Assembly: GCA_017883025.1 (NCBI GenBank)
Contig: JADGOH010000069.1
Coordinates: 1-36,121, forward strand
From: Acidimicrobiales bacterium
GTDB lineage: Bacteria; Actinomycetota; Acidimicrobiia; Acidimicrobiales; RAAP-2
Direction: 5' to 3'
DNA length: 36,121 nt
Each line of letters starts with the position of its first letter. Position 1 is the first letter of the stretch. The notes beneath the pieces were generated by a model, which searched no databases, was not told where the DNA came from, and saw nothing but the letters and a program-made list of their open reading frames with translations. The position numbers were made by a program, and so were the translations under genes. Positions 27,002 to 34,166 of the stretch are shown here, piece by piece.

Positions 27002-28936
27002 GTGGCCACCCGTCCCCTGCCCGGCACGATCCCCGACGAGCCGGGCTCCTACCAATTCGTCGACCGGCACGGACGGGTCCTCTATGTCGGCAAGGCCAAG
27101 TCGCTGCGGTCCCGGGTCAACTCCTACTTCCAGGACCCGGCCAACCTGGTCCAGCGCACCGCCCAGATGGTCGAGGCGGCCGACCACGTCGAGTGGATGG
27201 TGGTCGGCACCGAGGCCGAGGCACTACTGCTCGAGCACAACCTGATCCAGCAGTTCCAGCCCCGGTTCAACGTCCGGCTGAAGGACGACAAGAGCTATCC
27301 GTGGCTGGCCCTCACCGTCAACGACGAGTGGCCGAAGCCGGCCGTGGTCCGGGGACGCAAGCGCACCGGGGTCCGCTACTTCGGACCGTACCCGAACGTC
27401 GGAGCCATCCGGGGCACGCTGGACCTCCTGCTCCGGTCGTTCCCGGTCCGCACCTGCACGGACGCCAAATTCCGGAACCATGAGCGGCTGGGCCGGCCCT
27501 GCCTGCTCTTCCACATCGAGCGGTGCTCGGGGCCGTGCGTCGGTGCGGTGACCCACGAGGAGTACGACGGCATGGTGGCCGATCTGGCCACCTTCCTGGG
27601 GGGCGACACCGGTCCCCTCGAGCGGTCCCTGGAGTCGTCGATGCGCGAGGCGTCGGCCGCGCTCGACTTCGAACGTGCCGGCTCGCTGCGCGACAAGCTC
27701 GAGGCGGTGCGCGCGGCCGACGCCGTCCGGCAGATGGAACTGGACCGTCCGGAGGACCTCGACGTGCTGGCCTTGGCCGAGGACGAGCTCGAGGCCGCCG
27801 TGCAGGTGTTCCATGTGCGGGCCGGCCGGGTGGTGGGCCGCTCCGCGCTCTTCGTCGACAAGGTCGAGGACCTCAGCCCGGACAGGCTGGTCGAGCGGCT
27901 GCTGGTCGACGTCTACGCAGATGCCGCCTCGGGGGTGCCCCGCCAGATCCTGGTGCCGACCATGCCGGCCGACCGGGAAGCGGTGGGGGAGTACCTGGCC
28001 GGGCGGCGAGGCGGCCCGGTGGCCGTCCGGGTCCCCGTCCGCGGCCCCAAGCGGGCACTCCTCGAGACGGTCGAACGGAACGCCAGGGACGCCTTCGTGC
28101 GTCACCGCCTGCAGCGCACGTCGGACCACAACAGCCGCGCCCGGGCACTCGAGGCGCTCCAGCGCGAGCTCCACCTGCCCGACGCCCCGCTGCGGATCGA
28201 GTGCTACGACATGAGCCACCTGCAGGGGACCGACTACGTGGGCTCGATGGTCGTGTTCGAGGACGGGCTCCCGAAGAAGAGCGACTACCGCCACTTCAAG
28301 GTGGCGACCGTCGAAGGCAACGACGACTACGCCGCGATGGAGGAGGTCCTCACTCGGCGGTTGACCTCCCTGCTGGACGAGGAGCGCGGATCGCGCTCGC
28401 CGAGCGCTCCTGGTGACGGAGTCGGTGTCGGCACCGAAGGCAGTGGGGGAGCGGTCCCGGCGGCGACCCGGCGGCGGTTCGCCTACCCGCCCCAGCTCCT
28501 CCTGGTCGACGGCGGCCTCGGCCAACTCCACGTCGGCGTGCGGGTGCTCGAGCAGTTGGGGCTGAGCGAGCGGGTGCCGATCGCTTCGCTGGCCAAACAG
28601 TTCGAGGAGGTCTACCTGCCGGGCTCCTCGGAGCCGGTGCGGCTCCCCCGCCAGTCCGAGGCCCTCTACCTCCTGCAGCGGGTCCGCGACGAAGCCCACC
28701 GCTTCGCCATCAGCTACCACCGCACCCTGCGGGGCAAGCGGATGACCGTCGGCGCGCTCGACGGCGTGCCCGGGCTCGGGCCGAAGCGCCGCAGCCGCCT
28801 GGTTGAGCAGTTCGAAGGCCTCGCCGGGCTCCGGACGGCGTCCCGGGACGAGTTGATGGGCCTATCGTGGTTGCCGGCGGCGGTGGGCAGCGCCGTCTTC
28901 GAGCGGCTGCACACGCCGCTGTCCCCGGAACGATGA
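27002..28936 (+). CDS. uvrC: Excinuclease ABC subunit C
   Basis: A 644-residue protein. The N-terminal GIY-YIG nuclease (about 10-95, GSYQF and VLYVGKAKSLRSRVNSYF) makes the 3' incision. A Cys-containing segment (RPCLLFHIERCSGPC) follows, then the UVR motif (about 200-235) that binds UvrB. The RNase-H-like domain with IECYDMSHLQGTDYVGSMVVFEDG makes the 5' incision, and a C-terminal (HhH)2 region (LDGVPGLGPKRRSRLVEQF) binds DNA. GTG 27002 is used because the family domain begins a few residues later. It opens an operon: rapZ starts 26 nt downstream. A Gly/Ser-rich insert near residues 460-485 lies just before the metal-binding part of the RNase-H domain. Confidence 0.95.
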   Translation: MATRPLPGTIPDEPGSYQFVDRHGRVLYVGKAKSLRSRVNSYFQDPANLVQRTAQMVEAADHVEWMVVGTEAEALLLEHNLIQQFQPRFNVRLKDDKSYPWLALTVNDEWPKPAVVRGRKRTGVRYFGPYPNVGAIRGTLDLLLRSFPVRTCTDAKFRNHERLGRPCLLFHIERCSGPCVGAVTHEEYDGMVADLATFLGGDTGPLERSLESSMREASAALDFERAGSLRDKLEAVRAADAVRQMELDRPEDLDVLALAEDELEAAVQVFHVRAGRVVGRSALFVDKVEDLSPDRLVERLLVDVYADAASGVPRQILVPTMPADREAVGEYLAGRRGGPVAVRVPVRGPKRALLETVERNARDAFVRHRLQRTSDHNSRARALEALQRELHLPDAPLRIECYDMSHLQGTDYVGSMVVFEDGLPKKSDYRHFKVATVEGNDDYAAMEEVLTRRLTSLLDEERGSRSPSAPGDGVGVGTEGSGGAVPAATRRRFAYPPQLLLVDGGLGQLHVGVRVLEQLGLSERVPIASLAKQFEEVYLPGSSEPVRLPRQSEALYLLQRVRDEAHRFAISYHRTLRGKRMTVGALDGVPGLGPKRRSRLVEQFEGLAGLRTASRDELMGLSWLPAAVGSAVFERLHTPLSPER

Positions 28937-28961
28937 CCGAACGGCACAGGATCGAGGGTCG

Positions 28962-29813
28962 ATGAGCGAATACCTGGTGGTGACCGGCATGTCCGGGGCG
29001 GGGCGGTCGACCGCGGCCGCCACCCTCGAGGACCTCGGCTGGTTCGTCATCGACAACATGCCGTCGGCCCTCATCGCCAAGGTGTCCGAGCTGGTCGACG
29101 GCGCCGGGTCCGAAATGGAGCGGGTCGCCTTCGTGGTCGGTCGCGGGGGCGGCGACCACGACGACGTGCTGCCGGCCGTGGACTCGCTGATCGCCGGCCG
29201 CAACCGGGTGCGGATCCTCTTCCTGGACGCCGCCGACGACGTGCTCATCCGTCGGTTCGAGGGGACCCGCCGCCGCCATCCGCAGGTGGCCCGCGGGGTG
29301 GTCGACAGCATTGCCGACGAGCGGTCGCTGCTCGCCGGCCTGCGGGACCGAGCCGACCTGGTCATCGACACCGGCGAACTCAACACCAACCAGCTCCGTT
29401 CCCGCCTGCTCGAGACGTTCGGCAATGAGGAGTCGGGCAGCGCCATGCAGACCTCAGTGGTGTCGTTCGGCTTCAAGCACGGGGTGCCTCTCGATGTCGA
29501 CCTGATGTTCGACTGCCGCTTCCTGCCCAACCCCTACTGGGTCGAGTCGCTCCGGAGTCACAGCGGGCTCGAACCCGAGGTCCGCTCCTACGTGCTCGAC
29601 CGGCCCGAGACCCGGCAGTTCCTCGATCAACTCGACGACCTCCTGACGATGCTGATCCCGGCGTACACGAAGGAGGGAAAGTCGTACCTCACGGTGGCGA
29701 TGGGGTGCACCGGTGGGCGCCACCGGTCGGTGGCGATCGCCGAGGAGCTGTCCCGCCGGCTCGACGCCCACGGGTTGCCGACCACGGTGTTCCACCGCGA
29801 CGTGGACCGGTGA
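28962..29813 (+). CDS. rapZ: RapZ/YvcJ-family nucleotide-binding protein
   Basis: A 283-residue protein of normal family length. Walker A reads GMSGAGRS (9-16) with Arg at the usual Lys position, as I recall is common in actinobacterial members. GWFVIDNMPSALI, ILFLDAADDVLIRRFEGTRRRHP and the C-terminal block FGFKHGVPLDVDLMFDCRFLPNPYW, then GCTGGRHRSV, are family signatures. In E. coli RapZ is an RNA-binding adaptor controlling glucosamine-6-phosphate synthase; the B. subtilis homologue YvcJ hydrolyses GTP. Role here is unproven. The SD is GAGGG 3-5 nt before ATG 28962. It overlaps yvcK by GTGA, so the two are translationally coupled. Confidence 0.92.
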   Translation: MSEYLVVTGMSGAGRSTAAATLEDLGWFVIDNMPSALIAKVSELVDGAGSEMERVAFVVGRGGGDHDDVLPAVDSLIAGRNRVRILFLDAADDVLIRRFEGTRRRHPQVARGVVDSIADERSLLAGLRDRADLVIDTGELNTNQLRSRLLETFGNEESGSAMQTSVVSFGFKHGVPLDVDLMFDCRFLPNPYWVESLRSHSGLEPEVRSYVLDRPETRQFLDQLDDLLTMLIPAYTKEGKSYLTVAMGCTGGRHRSVAIAEELSRRLDAHGLPTTVFHRDVDR

Positions 29814-30841
29814 CCGCTGTCGGGGGGCACGACAGGCCCGATGGCCGCGCCCCTCGGGTCGTGGCCATCGGTGGCGGCCACGGCCTGGCCGCCACCCTGC
29901 GGGCCGTGCGGACCTACACCGACGCGGTGACGGCCGTGGTGTCGGTGGCCGACGACGGTGGCTCGTCGGGGCGCCTCCGCGAGCACCTGCACATCATCCC
30001 GCCCGGCGACCTCCGGATGTGCCTCGTCGCCCTCGCCGAGCCGGGCTCGCTCCTGGCCACCGCCTTCGAGCAACGATTCACCGAGGAGGAGTTGGCCGGG
30101 CACTCACTGGGCAACCTGGTGCTGGCCGGGCTCATGGACGCAGCGGACGACCCGGTGGCCGCCCTCGACGAGGCGTGCCGGCTGCTCGGGGTGCAGGGTC
30201 GGGTCCTGCCCACGACCACCGAGGCCGTGGCACTGAAGGCCGAGGCCGACGGTGGTCCCGTCGTCGGACAGGTGGCCGTGGGCGCCACCGAGCACATCCG
30301 CGCCGTGTCGCTGGTCCCCGACGACCCGCCGGCGACCCCATCGGCGGTCGAGGCCCTGGCCGGGGCCGACCAGATCGTGCTCGGCCCCGGCTCGCTGTTC
30401 ACCAGCGTGCTGGCGGCGGTGGCCGTGCCCGGGATCCGCGACGCCGTCAACGCCTCCAGCGCTCAGCGGATCTACGTGTGCAATCTGCGTCCCCAGGATC
30501 CCGAGACGGCCTCCTTCGACGTCGCCATGCACGTCGCGGCGCTACTGGCCCACGGTGTCCAAATCGACCGGGTGGTGTGCGACTCGTATGCGATCGCGCT
30601 CGGCGAGCCCTCCGTTCCGGTCGTCGACGTGGCCCTGTCGCGACCCAACGGCCTGGCCCACGACCCGGCCAGACTGGCGGAGACCCTCTCCGATCTGCTC
30701 GGAGGATGCCCCGGAGGCCACGGATGCCCTAGCGTGGACGTGCCCCTCATGTGCGGGGGACGGGACGGCTGGACAGGTCGGGAGCAATGCGCACGCCCCC
30801 AGACGACGACTCGACGAAGGATTGAGGCACGAGAGCAATGA
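29810..30841 (+). CDS. yvcK: YvcK/CofD-like gluconeogenesis factor
   Basis: A 343-residue protein. VVAIGGGHGLAATLRAVR (about 17-34) is the N-terminal nucleotide-sugar-binding loop of the YvcK/CofD family. VVSVADDGGSSGRLREHLHIIPPGDLRMCL follows, and LGPGSLFTSVLA and VCNLRPQDPETASFD are further signatures. Family members bind UDP-sugars and affect carbon flow to cell wall precursors and cell shape. GTG 29810 overlaps the rapZ stop (GTGA), and its TGA overlaps the gap ATG (ATGA). After about residue 300 the last 40 residues are Cys- and Arg-rich and have no counterpart I recall in the family. whiA, normally next in actinobacteria, is missing. Confidence 0.9.
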   Translation: MTAVGGHDRPDGRAPRVVAIGGGHGLAATLRAVRTYTDAVTAVVSVADDGGSSGRLREHLHIIPPGDLRMCLVALAEPGSLLATAFEQRFTEEELAGHSLGNLVLAGLMDAADDPVAALDEACRLLGVQGRVLPTTTEAVALKAEADGGPVVGQVAVGATEHIRAVSLVPDDPPATPSAVEALAGADQIVLGPGSLFTSVLAAVAVPGIRDAVNASSAQRIYVCNLRPQDPETASFDVAMHVAALLAHGVQIDRVVCDSYAIALGEPSVPVVDVALSRPNGLAHDPARLAETLSDLLGGCPGGHGCPSVDVPLMCGGRDGWTGREQCARPQTTTRRRIEAREQ

Positions 30842-31860
30842 CCGTACGGATCGGGATCAACGGCTTCGGGCGCATCGGCCGGAACTACCTGCGGGCGGCA
30901 CGCCTGCTCGGTGCGGACGTCGAGGTGGTGGCCATCAATGACCTGACCTCGGCCGAGACGCTCGCCCACCTCCTCAAGTACGACTCGACCCACGGCCGCT
31001 TCGGCGCCGACGTCAGCGCCGAGGGGAGCACGCTGGTGCTCGACTCCGGCCCGGTCGCCGTGCTGGCCGAGCGGGATCCCAGGTCCCTCCCGTGGTCCGA
31101 TCTGGGCGTCGACGTCGTCATCGAGTCGACCGGCCTGTTCACCTCGAAGGAGACCGCGGGGGCCCACCTGGACGCCGGCGCCGGGCGGGTCATCATCTCC
31201 GCTCCGGGCACCGGGGTCGACGCCACCTTCGTGGTGGGCGTCAACGACGACCAGTTCGACCCGGCCAAGGACTTCGTGGTCTCCAACGCCTCGTGCACCA
31301 CGAACTGCTTCGTCCCCCTGGTCAAGGTCCTCGACGACGCCTTCGGCATCGAGTCCGGCATGATGACCACCGTCCACGCCTACACGAACGACCAGAACCT
31401 GCTCGACCTGCCACACAAGGACCTGCGTCGGGCCCGTGCCGCCGCCGCCAACATCGTGCCTTCGTCGACCGGTGCCGCCCGGGCCACCAGCCTGGTGCTC
31501 GAGTCGATGAAGGGTCGCCTCGACGGAGCGGCCCTGCGGGTGCCGGTGCCGGACGGGTCGATCACCGACTTCACCGCCGTCGTGCCAGGCGAGGTCACCG
31601 TCGACCAGGTGAACGCCGCCTTTGCCGCCGCGGCATCCTCCGGCCCGCTGTCCAAGGTGCTCGTCTACACCGAGGACCCGATCGTCTCGAGCGACATCGT
31701 GGGCAGCCCGGCCTCGTGCACCTTCGATGCCGGGCTCACGATGGTGATGCCTTCGGCCTCCGGCATCACGCTGGTGAAGGTGAACGGCTGGTACGACAAC
31801 GAGTGGGGCTACGCCAACCGGCTGGTGGACCTCTCGCTCGTCGTGGGCGCCGGGGCCTGA
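30838..31860 (+). CDS. gap: Glyceraldehyde-3-phosphate dehydrogenase, type I
   Basis: A 340-residue protein. INGFGRIGRN (about 7-16) is the NAD-binding loop, SNASCTTNC carries the catalytic Cys at residue 153, TTVHAYTNDQN holds the catalytic His, and WYDNEWGYANRL is the C-terminal signature. It oxidises glyceraldehyde 3-phosphate to 1,3-bisphosphoglycerate with NAD and phosphate, in the cytoplasm. Asp at the end of the second strand (AINDL) favours NAD over NADP. ATG 30838 overlaps the yvcK stop, with GAGAG just upstream as a weak SD, so it is probably coupled to yvcK. pgk and tpiA follow, forming a lower-glycolysis cluster. Confidence 0.96.
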   Translation: MTVRIGINGFGRIGRNYLRAARLLGADVEVVAINDLTSAETLAHLLKYDSTHGRFGADVSAEGSTLVLDSGPVAVLAERDPRSLPWSDLGVDVVIESTGLFTSKETAGAHLDAGAGRVIISAPGTGVDATFVVGVNDDQFDPAKDFVVSNASCTTNCFVPLVKVLDDAFGIESGMMTTVHAYTNDQNLLDLPHKDLRRARAAAANIVPSSTGAARATSLVLESMKGRLDGAALRVPVPDGSITDFTAVVPGEVTVDQVNAAFAAAASSGPLSKVLVYTEDPIVSSDIVGSPASCTFDAGLTMVMPSASGITLVKVNGWYDNEWGYANRLVDLSLVVGAGA

Positions 31861-31878
31861 GCCGGACCGGACGGGGGA

Positions 31879-31911
31879 ATGTACGTGCACCGAGGGGAGA
31901 CGAGGGCATGA
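31879..31911 (+). CDS. 10-residue micro-ORF overlapping pgk start
   Basis: ATG 31879, preceded by GGGGGA, opens MYVHRGETRA. Its TGA (31909-31911) overlaps ATG 31908 of pgk as ATGA, and the pgk SD lies within it. It would bridge the 47-nt gap between gap and pgk for ribosomes. The SD touches the ATG directly, so translation is uncertain. Confidence 0.3.
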   Translation: MYVHRGETRA

Positions 31912-33095
31912 TCGAGTCCGAGGAGAATCCGCTGCTAGACGGGTTGCCGCTGCTGGGCGACCTGCCCGACCTCGACGGGGCCAGCGTCCTCGTCCGGGTC
32001 GATTTCAACGTCCCGCTCCGCCCGTGCGAGGGCGAGCCCTCGGTCGTCACCGACGACTTCCGGATCCGGGCCGCGCTGCCCACCCTCGAGTACCTGGTGG
32101 ACCACGGGGCCACGGTCACGGCCTGCACCCACCTGGGCCGGCCCAAGGGCGCCCCAGACGTGCGATGGGAGCTCGGTCCCGTCCGGGAGGAGCTGGCCCG
32201 TCTCGCCCCCCAGGTGGAGCTCCTGGAGAACCTGCGCTTCGACCCGGGCGAGACAGCCAACGACCCGTCGTTCGTCGAGAAGCTGGTCAACTCCCACGAC
32301 GCCTACGTCAACGACGCCTTCGGGGTCTCGCACCGGTCGCACGCGTCAGTCGTCGGCCCGCCCACGATCCTGCCCAGCGCCGCCGGGCTCCTTCTCCAGA
32401 AGGAGATCGACTCGCTCGGGCGCCTGCTCGGCACGCCGGACCGCCCCTTCGTGGCCGTCGTGGGCGGCGCCAAGGTGGCGGACAAGCTCGGCGTGCTGCA
32501 GGCACTGCTGCACCACGTGGACGCCCTGGTGGTCGGCGGGGGCATGGCCTTCACCTTCCTGGCCGCCCAGGGGCACGACATCGGTGGCTCGCTGGTCGAC
32601 CGGGACCGCATCGACGAGTGCCGCGCACTGCTGGCCTCGGACACGCCGATCCTCCTACCCACCGACATCGTGGCCCTCGAGCCGGGCGCGGCCTTCGGGT
32701 GCGACTGCATCGGTGGCGAGGTGCGCACCGTCGGCTCCGACGTGCCGGACGGGTGGCAGGGCCTCGACATCGGGCCCGAGTCCGTTGCCACCTACGCCGA
32801 GTGCATCGCCGGGGCAGGCACAGTGCTCTGGAACGGCCCAATGGGCGTCTTCGAGGACCAGCGCTTCAGCGCCGGCACCGCCGGGGTGGCCGCCGCCGTC
32901 GCCGCCTGCCCCGGGTACACCGTCGTCGGAGGCGGCGACAGCGCCGCCGCGGTCGACTCGCTCGGCCTCGAGCACGAGATCAGCTTCATCTCGACGGGCG
33001 GCGGCGCGTCGCTGGAACTCCTGGAGTTCGGCGACCTGCCGGGCCTGGCGGCCCTGCGCGGTGCGTCGAACGCACCCGCCCGACCGTCACGGTGA
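31908..33095 (+). CDS. pgk: Phosphoglycerate kinase
   Basis: A 395-residue protein of usual length. VLVRVDFNVPL (about 27-37) and HLGRPKG (about 74-80) are N-domain substrate-binding blocks, VVGGAKVADKL contains the phosphate-contacting Lys, and LWNGPMGVFE and GGGDSAAAV are C-domain nucleotide-binding blocks. It transfers phosphate from 1,3-bisphosphoglycerate to ADP. ATG 31908 fits the family start, with GAGGG 2-6 nt and GAGGGGAG further upstream. A micro-ORF stop overlaps the ATG. Its own stop overlaps the tpiA start as GTGA. Confidence 0.96.
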   Translation: MIESEENPLLDGLPLLGDLPDLDGASVLVRVDFNVPLRPCEGEPSVVTDDFRIRAALPTLEYLVDHGATVTACTHLGRPKGAPDVRWELGPVREELARLAPQVELLENLRFDPGETANDPSFVEKLVNSHDAYVNDAFGVSHRSHASVVGPPTILPSAAGLLLQKEIDSLGRLLGTPDRPFVAVVGGAKVADKLGVLQALLHHVDALVVGGGMAFTFLAAQGHDIGGSLVDRDRIDECRALLASDTPILLPTDIVALEPGAAFGCDCIGGEVRTVGSDVPDGWQGLDIGPESVATYAECIAGAGTVLWNGPMGVFEDQRFSAGTAGVAAAVAACPGYTVVGGGDSAAAVDSLGLEHEISFISTGGGASLELLEFGDLPGLAALRGASNAPARPSR

Positions 33096-33889
33096 GCCCC
33101 GCAGGCGCCGGGCGGCGGCCGCTGATCAGCGGCAACTGGAAGATGAACCTGGACCACCTGGAGGCCATCCACGCGGCCCGTGACCTCGGCCTCCGGCTCC
33201 AACCCGCCGACGTGGCCCCGGTGGACGTGTCGGTGCACCCGCCGTTCACCGACATCCGGTCGGTCCAGTCGGTCCTCGAGGGCGAGGGGATCCCGGTGGC
33301 CCTGGGCGCCCAGAACTGCGCCGTCGAGGACAGCGGGGCGTTCACGGGCGAGGTGAGCCCGGTGATGCTCGCCAAGCTGCACGTCGAGTACGTGATCGTG
33401 GGCCACTCGGAGCGCCGGGCTCACTTCGCCGAGACGGACGCCGTGGTGGCATCCAAGCTGCGGGCCGTGCTGCGCAATGGCATGGCCCCGATCTGCTGCG
33501 TGGGGGAGACGGTCGACGAGCGGGACATCGGGCTGACGCAAGAGCGGCTGACCGCCCAGGTGACGGCGGCGCTCACCGGCCTGCCCGCCGAGGACGTGGC
33601 CGCCATGGTGGTGGCCTACGAACCGGTCTGGGCCATCGGGACCGGCCAGGCGGCCACGCCCGAGGACGCCCAGGAGGCCTGTGCGTGGATCCGCGGGGTG
33701 GTGGCCCAGGTGGCCGGCGAGGAGCCGGCCACCCAGGTCCGGATCCAGTACGGCGGCTCGGTCAAGGCCGACAACACGGCATCCCTCATGGCGTGCACCG
33801 ACGTCGATGGGCTGCTGGTGGGCGGGGCGAGCCTGGACGCCGCCCAGTTCACCGACATCGTCCGGGCCGCGTCACGGGGCGGTCGCTGA
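33092..33889 (+). CDS. tpiA: Triosephosphate isomerase
   Basis: A 265-residue protein. GNWKMN (14-19) holds the substrate-binding Asn and Lys, VGHSERR contains the electrophile His105, and AYEPVWAIGTG contains the catalytic base Glu177. YGGSVKADN and LLVGGASLD close the phosphate-binding site. It interconverts dihydroxyacetone phosphate and glyceraldehyde 3-phosphate. GTG 33092 overlaps the pgk stop by 4 nt (GTGA), so translation is probably coupled. A promoter-like box lies just after its stop. Confidence 0.96.
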   Translation: MSPAGAGRRPLISGNWKMNLDHLEAIHAARDLGLRLQPADVAPVDVSVHPPFTDIRSVQSVLEGEGIPVALGAQNCAVEDSGAFTGEVSPVMLAKLHVEYVIVGHSERRAHFAETDAVVASKLRAVLRNGMAPICCVGETVDERDIGLTQERLTAQVTAALTGLPAEDVAAMVVAYEPVWAIGTGQAATPEDAQEACAWIRGVVAQVAGEEPATQVRIQYGGSVKADNTASLMACTDVDGLLVGGASLDAAQFTDIVRAASRGGR

Positions 33890-33895
33890 GTTTGG

Positions 33896-33942
33896 TAGCG
33901 TTCCCGATGGCCCTGACCCCGAGGAGAGCCTTCCCGTGCTGA
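33896..33942 (+). promoter_or_regulatory. TAGCGT box and 11-residue micro-ORF before secG
   Basis: TAGCGT (33896-33901) is followed 5 nt later by ATG 33907, which opens an 11-codon frame, MALTPRRAFPC, ending at TGA 33940-33942, just past the secG start GTG 33936. The secG SD (GAGGAGAG) lies within it. The layout matches the leaders of the GT4 and 15167 genes. It would give secG and the next gene a promoter separate from the glycolytic genes. Confidence 0.35.
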
Positions 33943-34166
33943 CCGCCATCATCGTCGTGCTCCAGATCGTCTGCTGCCTGGCGCTGATCTTCCTGATCCT
34001 CATGCACTCCGGCAAGGGCGGAGGCCTGTCCGACATGTTCGGCGGCTCCGTGGGCTCGGCCGCGGCCGGTTCGACGGTGGTGGAGAAGAACCTGGACCGG
34101 ATCACGGTGATCGTGGCAGTGCTCTTCGCCTTCACCAACATCATCCTCCTCCTGCGCCTGCAGTGA
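33936..34166 (+). CDS. secG: Preprotein translocase subunit SecG
   Basis: A 76-residue protein with two membrane helices (about 3-22 and 56-74). Between them lies HSGKGGGLSDMFGGSVGSAAAG, the conserved SecG cytoplasmic loop. SecG associates with SecYE and eases SecA-driven export. GTG 33936 has GAGGAGAG about 7-10 nt upstream. Position after tpiA is conserved in many bacteria. The stop overlaps the start of the following solute-binding protein gene (GTGA). Confidence 0.94.
   Translation: MLTAIIVVLQIVCCLALIFLILMHSGKGGGLSDMFGGSVGSAAAGSTVVEKNLDRITVIVAVLFAFTNIILLLRLQ

Noticed and set aside
30730-30735. TAGCGT as a promoter for gap within yvcK
   Set aside because: It is the same hexamer as before secG, but it lies about 100 nt from the gap start, has no -35 and no micro-ORF behind it. 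The evidence is too weak to list.
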